A DNA stretch of 64,000 bases from Phoenix dactylifera (taxonomy: Eukaryota > Streptophyta > Magnoliopsida > Arecales > Arecaceae), in contig NW_024068498.1 in NCBI RefSeq assembly GCF_009389715.1, positions 62,001 to 126,000 of the forward strand, in the 5' to 3' direction. Of the stretch, positions 49,301 through 61,553 are shown piece by piece. The position numbers and the translations under genes were made by a program. Numbering within the stretch: the stretch's first letter is position 1; each line of letters opens with the position of its first letter. The notes beneath the pieces were generated by a model. It was not told where the DNA came from. It searched no databases and saw nothing but the letters and a program-made list of their open reading frames with translations.

Positions 49301-52300
49301 GTGATTAACTTGTTTAACTGATTGCATCTGTGAAGGATCTGTGTCACTCTGATCCAAAGTGGCTCACTTCTCTCTGGACGCTACTTTTGCCTGAAAATGA
49401 TGTACTACAGCAAAGGTAACTTTTGATTGTATCTCTGATATTGCTAGCTTTTTTTCCTGTGGCTTTTCATTTTACTGACCATCTCCTAAATCGTAAGGTG
49501 TTTGTTACTTCAAACAGGAAGTATCAAGCTACTCTCATGACATGCTTGATCTTTGATCCTGTAATAAAGGTAAGTTTTCTAGAATTTGAGTGCTTGTGGT
49601 TTCAATTATCCTTGATTTTGCTTTCTAGTGCTTCACATCTTCAACAGTTAAACCATGTTGTAGTTTGCATTTTTGTCCTGCAATATCAACAATTTGCTGG
49701 AAGCTGAGCCCAATTTTCTTTCTTAAGAATTCCATTTTGCAATAGCACAATAAATGCCTCCGCTTGGAGGCCTGCATCAGTTACCTTCTTTTGCTGATCT
49801 TGCCACTATACGTATGGTACATGAGCTGCCTAATATCACAAGACTTGATGTTCCATCATGCTTGTAATGCATTGATAATTCAATTCTCATCTTCTAATGT
49901 TTGGATTTTTTATCTTTATTCTGCATTTTTTGCTAACATATCTTCCTTCTATGCAGATACGGATAGAATCAGCGACAACAATAGCTGCTATGCTGGATAA
50001 ACATTCATCAATATTGTTGCAAGTAGCAGAATATAGAGATTCTTCTAAATGTGGATCTTTTACTACACTATCTAGCTCCCTCGGTCAAAAGTTAATGCAA
50101 TTACATACAGGTACTACATACTGACCTTTTGCTTTTTCCTGGATTAAGGAAATCTTTGAAATATTTTTCTGGATTATTTGTGGAAGTTTTTTCAAAGGAG
50201 AGCTAAGATGAGCTCGGGATTTTTAATATTCTCGAAACACTAAAGTGCTAGGTAGCTTCCAGTGTGGTAGCATTATAGTGGTTTCACGTGCAAATTAATA
50301 CACACACACACACACATACATATATCCATGTATGTATAAAACCATAGCAATCAAGCATTATCTTTGGGGATGCCTTGAAAAGTCCTTATTCTCCAATCAT
50401 ACCAATTAAGACTTTGGCATTATTGCATCGTTTTTCAGATACTTCCTTCCCAAATCCATCCTATGCTAACTGTTGTCCTTTCCCTTCCTCAAACTTTATA
50501 TATACATTCAAGCACCTTTCCTTGTCAAAGAGACCTCATGTAATTTGTTGCGCATGCGTGTGTAGCATACCAAATTGGTTCTCCATCAGTTCATCCTCAA
50601 TTGATGTAATTTCTACACTGCCTCAAATATGTCATCCCTTAGATGATCATTCTTATACCATGCATCCATCTCAACATTCTTATTTGTGCTTTGTTTATCT
50701 TGTTTGTTGGCCAAATATTACAAAGATTACGGCACTAGAGGCCTTATTACGATTTTAAAATGTCTTCCTTAACCTGCAGGGGAATGCATCGATTGAAAAA
50801 GACCTAGAAGCACCTCTGCATTTCTTTTACCCAACTCCTATTAGATGTTTCCTCATTGATCTCTTTGTTAAGTTTCTTGATAACAACACAAATTACAATG
50901 TTATTTATCTTACATATCAATATTGACTTGGATTTCATTTTCATTTCCATTTTAATTAAAACTGTGTTCCATATTTTCTGTTTTCACTCTACTAAGTTTA
51001 AGCCCATGTATTTTAAGGCTTTCCTTTGTACCTTTACCTTAGCATTAAATTGTCTTCTTCTTGTGGACTGGTGCAGAATAATTGGTAGATAGTATGCACA
51101 ATAGTGCGACTTCTAGGTGATAGGCAGTAAGTTCATTTATAACCAATGCGAAGTGATATGGGTTTAGTGCTGGTCCTTGGTTTAAGGACATGCATAACTG
51201 TAAATTTATGTCTCGTAAGACCTACTTCATGTACTTGTCGATGGTCTGGTTACTCTGGTATGCATGTCCTTAACCTTTCAATGTGCCATTTTCTTCACAC
51301 CTTCTGTCCTGATATATCATATGCTTTCTTAATATCTTTCCAGCTACCTAAGAAGACATTCTCCATTGTGTACCTTATTTACAATGATAAAACCAAATTA
51401 GTTATAGGGGATTGTCATCACTTTTCTTATTTTTTTAAACACCCTCCCCATAATCAATGTGTTTAATAAGCTGAATGTCATGACAGCTGGTGCAGTTTTA
51501 TATGTTCCTTTTTTTCTTTTGGATGTGTATCATCTAACTCTCCTCAAGTCAGTAAACATTTTTTGCTCGTACATATCACTGTTTATGCAATCAACAAAAT
51601 TAGCGTGCTTTCTCCCATTGTTTCCCAGATATAAGTGGTATTTCATTCTGTTCTACTGTTGTACTTTTGCATAGTCGTGGAGCTTTTTTTGTCAATTAAT
51701 TAAAAGAGAGACCAGCCAAATCCCTTTTTATGCTTTTCCAACACAACTTCTCTAGTAGAATTCTTATTTCTGGAAATAGTTTTTCAATCTTTCTTCAATC
51801 TCCCTGTCTTCCACCAAAATTCTATCATGACTTTTATTGGATCTAAATCTCGGATTTCCTCTCTGTCCTTGTTCAATTATTAATTTCATATATTTCTTCT
51901 TTTGTGTACCTAATATATTATATCGATCATCATTAGCTGTACACAAAGCCTTCCTAACTTGTTTCATTTTTGTATCTTAGTTTTTTCATACTTTTAAATT
52001 CTTCCAATATGTCCCATTGCTTAAGTTAAGCCTTATTTCCATAACTGCCGCTTGTTCCTTGCCAAGCCACAACCAACTATTTTTATATGTTGCCTGCTAG
52101 CCTCTGACTACACTACTATAGCAATTTTTTTCTGAATACAATAGTCAGACTGTAATCCTACAGCCTACCTGGTTGAATTCTCAAGTAACAATTTCTATTG
52201 TTTAACATTATATCTTTAAAGGATGTATAAGTTTTTCCACCATCTATTTTTAAGCATTTAGCTTTTCCATTTCTTTTCTTCATGCACCTAAGTATGCATC

Positions 52301-55300
52301 TAGAACCTACTATTCTATGTTGTGTAAGTTATGTTTTTTTTTCAATTTTTTGGTTTTTCTAATAGTTCCAGAAATGTTGTACAGTTAAAACTTTTTGCTT
52401 TATAATCCTGCCACATATTCTAGTAGACATTTGATTAAAGTTGAATTCAGTGGCTCAGCCTACAGCCACAAGGTTCATGAGCATTTCTATAGTCTGCAGT
52501 TAACATAGTCAAAATTCACAGCACCATTTCCTTTAAAATCTTAATGAAATTTTGTTTCCTTTCTTTCGCAAAATTATATTTTATTTGAAGCATAGCTCTC
52601 CCAACCTGAGAGAGCAACTAGAGGCTGGTCATTCCAACCAGCAGAAGGTAGATGTTGTGTGGTTAGGCTTCCTCTTGGTATTGGCTTACAGTCTTTGCAT
52701 GTCTATCTCTTTCTTCTTCATAGGAAAAAAACAGTTCAAATGATGAAATATAATATGCTCTTATAATGCAAACCTCAGCTTCATATCCCATTCCAACATG
52801 TTTAACTTTTCCTTAGCAGATGTGCTCCTGGAGTTGTTTATCATTTTACACACACATATCCAACCCCCCCCCCCCCCCCCCCTCTCTCTCTCACCCCAAC
52901 CCGCCAAAAAAACAAACACACATACACACAACAAAAACTCTTTAACTAATTTAGAATATTGAATTTCATTCTTTAATCTAAAATAATTAATGAGCATAGC
53001 TGTTCAGCACTGAGTTCTTTATTCCAGCTACAACATCTTTATTTAATTATGCATGCTCCACCACTTGACTTATTCATCTTTATATTGCAGGTTTATTGTA
53101 CTTAATGCAGCGTGAAACTCATAGTGGATTGCTTGCTTCACTGTTTAAAGCCCTCATGCTCCTGATATCTGCTACACCGTATGATTCAAACTCTGTATTT
53201 GATTTTCAAAATACATGCTCTTCCATTGTAATCACTAATTGTAATATACTCACACTGAATATTTCATATGATATGATGGAACTGTGGTAGCCCCTTTTTC
53301 CCAGTCAGCAGCGTTTATGCTGACAAAGACACAAATTTCTTATACCCTTTGACATTTCTTGAGATCTTCTACCTTCTTCTTTTCTAAGACCTGCTTTTGT
53401 TTTTTTGCTGTTAAAATCTAAACTGTCAGTGCTGTTATTTATGGACTTTATTTTCCTTCTCTTTACTGGTTATGTTTAACAAACAGGTATTCTCGAATGC
53501 CTGGAGAGCTGTTGCCAACAGTTATTGCATCTCTGCGTGCTAGGATAATGGAGAACCTTGCATTAAAAAATGAAAATATTGGTCTCCTGGTTAGTTATGT
53601 TTGATTTTTCTGTCAGAAAATTCTCTATTATGTCACTTACGTATCTCATGCCTTTTTGGCAGCTTAGCGATCTTAGTTGCTTGGGTACAGCACTTTCTAA
53701 ATCACCTCCTTCATTACATGTCTTAAAATTGCTTGAAGAAGATGCTTCAGGTTAGCTTACCTTTTGAAATCATTACTGATGAAAATTCTCCATTGCAAAA
53801 TTATTTTGGTGTTACTGCTGGATAACATTTGGTGCAATTAGACTGTTTAATGTCTTTATCACCAATATATGTTGTAATCCTAGCTTTGTAGGCTTGTGAT
53901 AATTTTAATTGCGTATGTAAGATTTGCTATCCAATATGTGCCTATGCCATTTGCCTGGTTGTTTTTGCTGGGAGGAAGCTTAATAAAACCTCGACATTAC
54001 AGTATTTTGTGACAAGTTTTTTGCAGGAACTTCTTCGGTTACATATCCGAAAATTAGATCTCTTTAATGGCCACTTCAGTTACAACGAATATAATATTTT
54101 GCTTCTCCAAGTTGCATTTATTTCCTGGATATACTTCTTTTTCCCTTTGAGCAGACTTTTCCCAAGTACATATCCTCCTTCAATAAGGTTTGTTCATTAA
54201 GGATTTAGGTGCTGGTGTGTACTTATGAACCATTTTGTGTCAAGGTAGACATGGTACAAGGGATATTTGCCTCTTGATTGTGCATAATTGACCCATTTAT
54301 GGCTACAAGCCCTAGGACAACCATGCAACTGGCATAACCTGGCATGTTGTGCTGCTGTATCATGTCAGTCAGTCCATGACCAGCGCAGGTTCAGCATGCG
54401 GTATTTTGGTTCTTGTACTCCAAAACACATCAAGCGAAAAAAGGGAGTGGGAACAGGAGTGCAGGATCAAGACTCTAGGCATGGTGCTAATGTGCTATTA
54501 ATTTAGAGCTGCTCACAATTCAGATGGCTAGAGGAACAGGAATGGAAGTGCTTGTTTTGAACAGGCTAGGTACCATACCCTAGATATCACTATGAATTTA
54601 AGGGTTATCATTAAAAACTACAGTTTGAAGTTGCATACTTGCATCTGACTTGTTATTGTGGTGATGATGGAAACTGTTGAAATTGACAAACTGGTGGAGT
54701 AAGAATTATGGTATTGTTTGTTTCAAGTCTGGTATTGTCAGTTTCTAAAAGGTTCCAAAGGTTCCAAAATGAAAAATGAATTAGAAATGGTTCCCTCTTA
54801 TATCTAGTCTGATGATTATTCTAACTTTTGTTTGCTTTGGTAGAGCTATTGTAGTTTGTTTACTTAAACGTTTGAAAGTTGCTTTAGTCATAACCAAAAT
54901 GACTTAACATGGGAATCTTAGTCATCTGTGGCAGCCTGTTTGCATGTACATATAATATTACTTGTGCAGTTGTCCTAATACAAGCCAATTCGAATACATA
55001 TTGGTGGACTTCATAATTATACTGTGCATTTGAAATATGGTTTTTGTTACATAGAAGAGCTGAACTGTATGCTCTTTTGGCAACTTCACTGCAACAGCTC
55101 CTTTGTCTTTGTATATTTTAGGTATTTTCCATTTTCCAATTTGTTTTTGATAGTGGCTCTTCACTTGAAACATTAAAATTGATTATGCGCTATTTTTATA
55201 TATTTAAATTTTAACATGATTTCCCGATGTATTTTAGTTATGTATAAATTTCCAATACTCTTGGCAGAGAAAATTCCAGAAGTATCAATTCTTTTTTAAA

Positions 55301-58300
55301 CATGTTCCTGTAATGGTGAAAAGATATAAGCTCTTGATTGCAAAAGGGAAAAGAATTTAAATGAGGAAAATTTAGGATTTCTAACTCTTATCGGGTGCGT
55401 TGGTAGGAGTAGGAGAAAAATTATTCTGACTTGTAATGAGTAACAGTGGAACCTGACTCTAGTCTTCATTCAGGTCATACTCAACGAGAATCAAGTGTAC
55501 CTTTGCTTTTATTGCAATTATCGGAGAGGGGGAGGCATCCAGCAATAAGATTTGAGGCTCTCCAGGTATAATATTGTTGTTAATTATGCTCAAGGGTTCT
55601 ATACAATTTGATTTAAACATAACTCGTAAAAGATGCTAAAGACATGCCGTACCGGCCCGAACCAAGCAGTATGGAGCGTACAGTACCGGTTTGGTACTCA
55701 GTATGGATGGCGTAATAACACTCGGTACATCCAAAAATTTTCGTACCATACCGTACCGATACTATGCTAGTATGGCACCAGTACAAGGTCCGGTACCGAG
55801 ACGGTGAACCTTGCTTGAGATGCATGGTGAATACAATTGTGCTTCTGTACATGAAGTAAAACTGGAAACAACTTTGTATGCTGGTAATTATTTTAAGACA
55901 TATTTGTAGTAAGGATTATTTATTAAAAAAATAATTAGCATTCTACATCTCTGTAAGCATTATGTTTCGTAAAATATTATGTGTGGGATGGCAACTCTAT
56001 GTAAATGTTTTAGTCACCACTTTTATTCTACTGTTACGATGCAGCTTACACCTTAATTCAACATAGTGGTAATTTATTGGACAACTTTGGTAGACTCATT
56101 TTTATTTTTGTGATTTCTTATGTTCTGAATCCTCATACTAAAGCTACAATTGAGACACAATCAGAAGTCCTTCAGGATTTCAGTGAGAGTGGGTTGGGTT
56201 AAAAACCAAGTGGCAAGTTTGTTATAACTTCAACGTCATTTCCTTTTCATTTAATCTTTTGTTCATAGATTCATTGTATTTGAATGAAATTCTTTGACAT
56301 AGCCTATCATACCACATCAACGAAACAAACACAAACTTCTTGAATGATGAGAATTGATATTGATGATATAATTCTTAATGGTGTTGAAACTGGATCGTGA
56401 TCCCAAGAAAAGGAAAGGGGCAAAGAATCATGTGAGGATCTAAAAATCATTAATCTATATCTTGAAGGAGTAAGATTTTGTCCAAACTAAAAAAGCAAGA
56501 TTTTCAAAATAGGTGGTGTTTACTAACTGAGAAGCCAAGGTTTGCCGAACCGGTACTGGAAGGCATACCAGCTGGCAACCGGTTCGGTACGGTTCGAGTC
56601 CATACCGTATCATTCCGGGGTGTACGAACGCAAGGAGAGCCAGAGAGGGAGAAAAGGAGAGAGGAAGAGAGAGGAAGGGGGGAGGGAAACCCTAACTCGA
56701 GCGCGCGCGAGAGAGAGAGGGCTTACCAGAACATGGGCGGCAGGGGGCAAACCATCGTGGGCGGTCGGGGGGGGGGAGGGGGGGGGAGGGAATGAATCAC
56801 GAGCAGGCTGTAGGTGGTTTAATAGCTGGAGAGGAGGGGTTAAGCGAATTGGCCCTATCTCGTTTTAATAGCCTGATTGTGCCGGTTACTGACCAGTCCA
56901 ATTCAATACACCCCAAACTAGCCGGTTCGGGTGGTTTGGCAAATGTGAGAAACAGATATAGAGATCTAATTATTATAGATTTCTAATTCTATCCCAGTTA
57001 TGATAGAACTAACATTGATGTCTCCAAAATTACCCTTCTTATATGAGGATGCTACACATTCTAAATGTGGAATATCATGTTAGGACATGTATATTAATAA
57101 TTCTGCAAAGGGCATTGCATTTCATGTATGGTTTCCTCAACTTCTAGTGAAGTAAGCTTGCATTGACACTTGGTATACATATTATCCTTTTGTTGTGGTT
57201 GCAGGCCCTGAGAGCAATATCTCACAATTACCCCAACATAGTCAACAGATTCTGGGAACAAATTTCAGCTACTGTTTATGAATTGCTGCAAATACAAATT
57301 CTTGATGATTCTAGCTCTGAAGTTGTTGGTTCGTGTACGGGCGAAATTGGCAAAACCTTAGGGTCAACCATGGAGAGATGCATTATGGCTGGTATCAAGG
57401 TATATTGTTTGCTCCAGCTGTGTAGGGTTAATATCTTACACCTTAATACATAGTATAATATCCTAAGAGTTCGTTTGGTTCGCGACCGGAATTAAAATCG
57501 AAATCGGAATGGATTGTAATGGAAATTGGAATAGCCATATTCACCAACGTGTTTGGTTCATAACTGGAATCGGAATTGGAATTAGAATGAGATTTGAATA
57601 ATGGGGGAGAGTCGGGATTGGTGCATTTCCCATTCTCCCCCCCCCCCGCGCACCAAACATGCCCTAAATTCACTGTTGCATCTTACGTCATATCTTTTCT
57701 ACAAACCATCTATTTTCCTATCAAGCCATTTGGAAACTTTGTGTATATGATCATTAGATATTACATATGGCAGAAATGGGAACTATATGACTTATATAAT
57801 AAATTGTAAAGAAATCGGTGGTAATTACATAACCAATGAAATGGTGTACTAATATATCTCATTTTTATAAGGTTGCAAATTATTATGGGCTATGTATCCC
57901 AGCCACCGAGTACAGTAGTTCATCTTGCCATCTTGGGAACATATAACACACTTCCAACATGTTTATACTCATGAGGATAGGTGTTCTCGAATGTCAAAAT
58001 ATTCTTTTGCATAAGTCTTGTGTATTTATAATTGTTTATAATTATTTTTCTTTTTTTTTGAGGGAACGGGAGGCCAAGCAATTCAGAAAATTAATCAGTA
58101 TAATAATTTTCAGTGAGTGTTGACAATTCATTGTGGACGCCAATTTCTAATACACAGACCTTTTTTAAGTGCTCATATGCACACTTGCATGGACACTCAG
58201 AAGTCCTGTTTGTTGAGTTTGTCGGGCGAAAAAATCTTAAATTCTGAAATGCTGCTAATAGTTTGTTTCAAGAGTCAAAGTGGTACCTATACTTGTATTG

Positions 58301-61300
58301 ATGTACCTTACTGGTGTGTTGTGGATGGGTATGATACTGTACTGCAACACGGTATTGCCTTGGAATTCCAGCTCTAGAAAAGTGAACTGTGTGACATGTA
58401 TTGTTATGGTACTGTACCGAGGGGTGGTACTGTACATTCAATACAGACCAATATGTATCAATTGACATTGCATCTCTCCCTGCTATACATGCGTCAAGTC
58501 TGCAAACTCCGGTATACCTTGCTCCTGTTACCCTTAGTTATGGTGGATCGCATGTATCTTCACATTTTCCCCAATTTTCCTCTTTCTCCTTGCTGTATGC
58601 ATATGTTGTAATCCAGTTACTTGTCTTGACTTCCATCATGTTTCCTTCAGAGCATTGAATCTGTATATACATAGTATAAAGTCAAAGCAAAACAAAATTT
58701 TCCTCTGGATTACAGCATCTGTGGCCTTAATATCACATAAATTTAAATTAGCAAAAAAACAACCATTTGTCATTATCTTTAAACTCATTTTCAGACATGA
58801 ACTTTTAGTATTCTCCTTCGGCTAATTTGAATCATCTTGTGCATTTCTTTCTGAGTAAACAAAGCTTAACTTAGTATACCCTGGACTATTGCAATCAGGT
58901 TCTGTCCATATTTCTTCTTAATGTATAACCATGCAATTCTCACTTGCTATTTACTAGCATATAAAAAAATATTGTCATTTCTATCTGTAGTTTTTATCAT
59001 GAATTTTGAGCTATTTGTGTTAGCAATATCTAAATATAGTTGTGCAATTTTTGATAAATGAAATTAATAGATGAATGTGTTAAACGGATGATATATGATG
59101 ATAGATTTTTATGGATTAGGTAAAACATATTTTGACTTGTTCAAAACATGCTATTCTTAAGTAAGATGCCAGAAACTTCTTTTAAATTGAATCTATTATG
59201 GTTTTGCCTATGTCTACAAAATACATGTATCGCAGTGTACCACATCCACTCTTGACATACACTGGCACTGAAGGATATGCAAGTTCCTTAAACTATTTCT
59301 GACTGACATGCTACAGTGCATTTTTATGTAATAGTTTTCACAGTGCATGATAGTTTATTTTAAATCAAAGAAATCCACAAACTATCTAATGTTTGAATCA
59401 TGTGCACTAGCTATAGTTATTCTCTGGCAACATAATCTGGAAGGGATGGGTTACTATAATACAAGTTAAGCTAATCAAATCCAATGATATGAAACTGACT
59501 TGTGATTTAGGTTTTGGATGAGTGTCTTCGTGCAGCATCTGGATTTAAAGGAGCAGATGACCTTCTAGAATGCAGACTACAAGACATCCAACAGATATCT
59601 GATTCTTCTAGAAGGAAGAGGATTTCGTCTGCCCCTTCATACGAACTTGATGGTCTAGGGGCATCAAGCAATTATACAGCAGATTGTCAGTCTGGGTGTG
59701 AGCAGTGGAATGGGATGATTGAGAAGCATCTACCTAAGTGTTTGCCACATGCTTCTCCTATGGTATGTTATAATGTTGCTGACTCATCTTTTTTATTTTT
59801 TTATTCATCTTTCAAGACATCATATTCTTTAGTTACCACTTCTGTGTTTAGGTTCGAGTCCAACTAAACTAAGTAGCACTCCTATTTGTGGAATGGGCGT
59901 CAACCTTCCTTTTACATTCTTGAGCTTGCCCTCATGTCTCTTTGTTGTGCTTGGAGATTATTAGGAATATACTTGGAAGGGCATGGGACAAGTTCAATCT
60001 TTGTAATATGATGTTCAGTTCTTATTACATAGTGAAGATTATATTCAGATGAGAATGAGTAATACATATAACTCAGTGCAGGCCTATCCTTGTTTTTCGT
60101 TCGTGTACTCAAAATACCTGCTAATCTCCACATGTGTACTGCTGTTGACTGGTACAAATATCTGGAAATATTTACAGTTGTTGGCTGTATGCTGCTTATC
60201 TGCTAGTGCCACCGGATATCATGCACCATTAAACCATACCCATGTATGAATTTCTGCTTATGATGGTTTCTGATTTTTTTGATTTATGAAATCTAAGCTG
60301 CTATACAACTGCTAGCACGATTTTCATGATGGTAGAGAGTGGGGACTAGGGACTCAGAATGACTTGAAGAAGTAAGTATTTGTAATTCTGCTAAGTGTTG
60401 GGTGCATCTTGAGGAAGTGTTCAAAATAAAATTCAGCAAGTGAGACATTAATCAGGAAAAAGCAGAATATATCTGTGGATGGACATAAGTCAGCTGAATC
60501 CAGATTATGTCCAGATTATGGAATTTAATTTAATTATGTAAGAAGCAAATTTATTATTCATCATTTAGTCATTTAAAAATAGTGAAGATGTACGTTAAGT
60601 CCAGAGATGAATTGCAACTTAATTTGCACATGGATTTTAAAAAGAAAATCCTCTTAAATCTGACCTCAAATAGTTGTGACATGGCTTGGTGGTTATGGTT
60701 ATGTTTTTCTTAAAGTTGTGCTTTTATTACTTCAGGTGAGGGCAGCATCAGTTACATGCTTTGCAGGAATGACTTCTGCCGTTTTCTTCTCTCTCACCGA
60801 GGACAAACAAGAATTTGTTATTTCTTTCAGCTGTATGTTCAGCGAACTTTGTGGCTTAGGTCTAGTGATAGTTGCAATGAGCTGTTTCTTAACAGAAGTT
60901 ACGACAACAAGAATGTGTCTAAGTAGCCAATTATATATCCTGCGTAGGTTACTGCAGCAGTCAAAGATGCAGCTCCATCTGTCAGATCAGCTGCTTGCAG
61001 GTCCATTGGTGTAATTGCATGTTTCTCACAAATTGTTTCTCGGTACTTTTTTCAGCTTGTTTTAGATTTTGAGAACGCATAAGTCTAAATCTATTAATCA
61101 ATCTATGGATTCATTTGTGAACAATAATAATCAGAAGAGTTCCTTTTTTCAGCTCAAGGGTGCTTAATGAGATTATTCGTGCTGCTGAGTTCAACACACA
61201 TGACCCCTTAGCCCTCGGTATCTGCACCCTCCCTTAACACTGTTGCCTTTTCTATTATTCTTAGATATTAACTTATAGACTTATTTCATTTTTTTTTCGA

Positions 61301-61553
61301 TACTTCATTCAGGTTCGTATTACGGGCCTCCTGGGCTTTAGCAAATATATGTGATTCTCTTCGCCACAAAGCAACCGAATTACGCTTGGAGAACTCAGCA
61401 GGTAGTTTTAGCAAGCACTGACCTGGTTTTGCTAGTTTTTATAGTTCAAACTCATATGTCCTTGAATTCTCAAATGCAGGTGAAGTTACTGATTATAAGT
61501 GCATATCTCTTTTAGTGGAGAGTGCTTTGCAGTTAACCAAGGATGGTGATAAG
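40305..61553 (+). CDS. HEATR6: HEATR6-like HEAT-repeat protein, 3' end beyond the window
   Basis: Twenty-one exons: 40305-40478, 40584-40676, 45728-45903, 46418-46691, 46761-46828, 46909-46978, 47079-47435, 49336-49415, 49518-49569, 49957-50110, 53091-53178, 53487-53589, 53663-53750, 55474-55565, 57205-57399, 59511-59762, 60736-60832, 60958-61042, 61153-61217, 61313-61401, 61480-61553. Phases agree through exon 18, giving over 830 codons. I start at MASSSSGVRSWRTAFLTLRD. Exon 7 carries RYRPPHLRKRE (about 338-348) and a Ser/Asp-rich linker, as in the DUF4042 region of HEATR6. Later exons give HEAT-type helices (RFEALQALRAISHNYPNIVN, VRSAACRSIGVIACF, SWALANICDSLRH). Exons 19 and 20 each hold one extra base, in CCC (about 61212-61214) and GGG (about 61324-61326). 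Without these, the 21 exons give 908 codons in frame. The usual C-terminal 250 or so residues are not seen. Function is poorly known; a scaffold role is inference. Confidence 0.85.
44018..44345. repeat. Diverged tandem duplication in HEATR6 intron 2
   Basis: Two copies of a roughly 150-bp unit (44018-44165 and 44191-44345) share GATGGTGGAGGTGT, TCAAGGC-GAGGC and AAGAGGGGGAGG-like segments. The 5-kb intron (40677-45727) otherwise holds AT-rich sequence, a GAT/CATCATCGTC-type repeat near 43609-43643, and no recognised exon. Confidence 0.6.
50301..50317. repeat. CA microsatellite
   Basis: A short pure CA run in HEATR6 intron 10, followed by TACATATATC. Confidence 0.85.
50375..51967 (-). mobile_element. 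Decayed RTE-type LINE in HEATR6 intron 10
   Basis: Minus-strand segments in the expected order match an RTE-like LINE reverse transcriptase: LGTQKKKYMKLI and DREIEERLKNYFQK (51960-51765), then QGPALNPYHFALVINELT (about 51185-51125, the GSALSPYLFALVMDELT motif), then AQIRMLRWMHG (about 50689-50660, the AEMRMLRWMCG motif), followed by a further C-terminal piece with ITSIEDELMENQFGML. Frames change and stops occur between them, so the copy is dead. Its 5' limit is unclear and may extend to about 52300. Intron splicing signals on both sides are intact. Confidence 0.75.
52864..52896. repeat. Poly-C tract followed by CT repeat
   Basis: Nineteen C bases are followed by TCTCTCTCTC in HEATR6 intron 10. 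Such runs are prone to length error. Confidence 0.9.
55640..55815. repeat. GGTACCG-rich dispersed repeat, copy 1
   Basis: The motifs GCCGTACCGGCCCGAACC, ACAGTACCGGTTTGGTAC, ACCATACCGTACCGATAC and AAGGTCCGGTACCGAGACGG crowd this 175-bp stretch in HEATR6 intron 14. Similar GGTACGGTACC-type sequence recurs at 56540-56625 and 58270-58450. The left and right ends look roughly inverted, but no exact TIR or TSD was fixed. Probably a MITE or SINE family. Confidence 0.45.
56540..56960. repeat. GGTACCG-rich repeat, copy 2, with purine and G-rich tracts
   Basis: It opens with GAACCGGTACTGGAAGGC and GGTTCGGTACGGTTCGAG. A GAGAGG-rich tract (56636-56690) and a long G run (56766-56788) follow. It ends with AGCCGGTTCGGGTGGTTTGG. 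Open frames here are low-complexity artefacts. Confidence 0.4.
57467..57664. mobile_element. Tourist-like (PIF/Harbinger) MITE in HEATR6 intron 15
   Basis: The ends GAGTTCGTTTGGT and, inverted, GGGCATGTTTGGT are bordered by TAA on both sides (57464-57466 and 57665-57667). A TAA/TTA target duplication with a G-rich GTTTGGT terminus is the signature of Tourist elements. Length is 198 bp, without coding sequence. It holds a C run near 57636-57647. Confidence 0.75.
58270..58460. repeat. GGTAC-rich repeat, copy 3
   Basis: The motifs TGGTACCTATACTTG, GATACTGTACTGCAACACGG, TGGTACTGTACCGAGGGGTG and GTACTGTACATTC recall the repeat at 55640-55815. It lies in HEATR6 intron 15. Diverged, with boundaries uncertain. 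Confidence 0.35.

Noticed and set aside
50375-50758. 127-residue plus-strand frame
   Set aside because: It is the antisense of the RTE-type LINE C-terminus on the minus strand.
56636-56795. Arginine/glutamate-rich frame and G-run
   Set aside because: Purine-rich simple sequence in an intron; no family resemblance.
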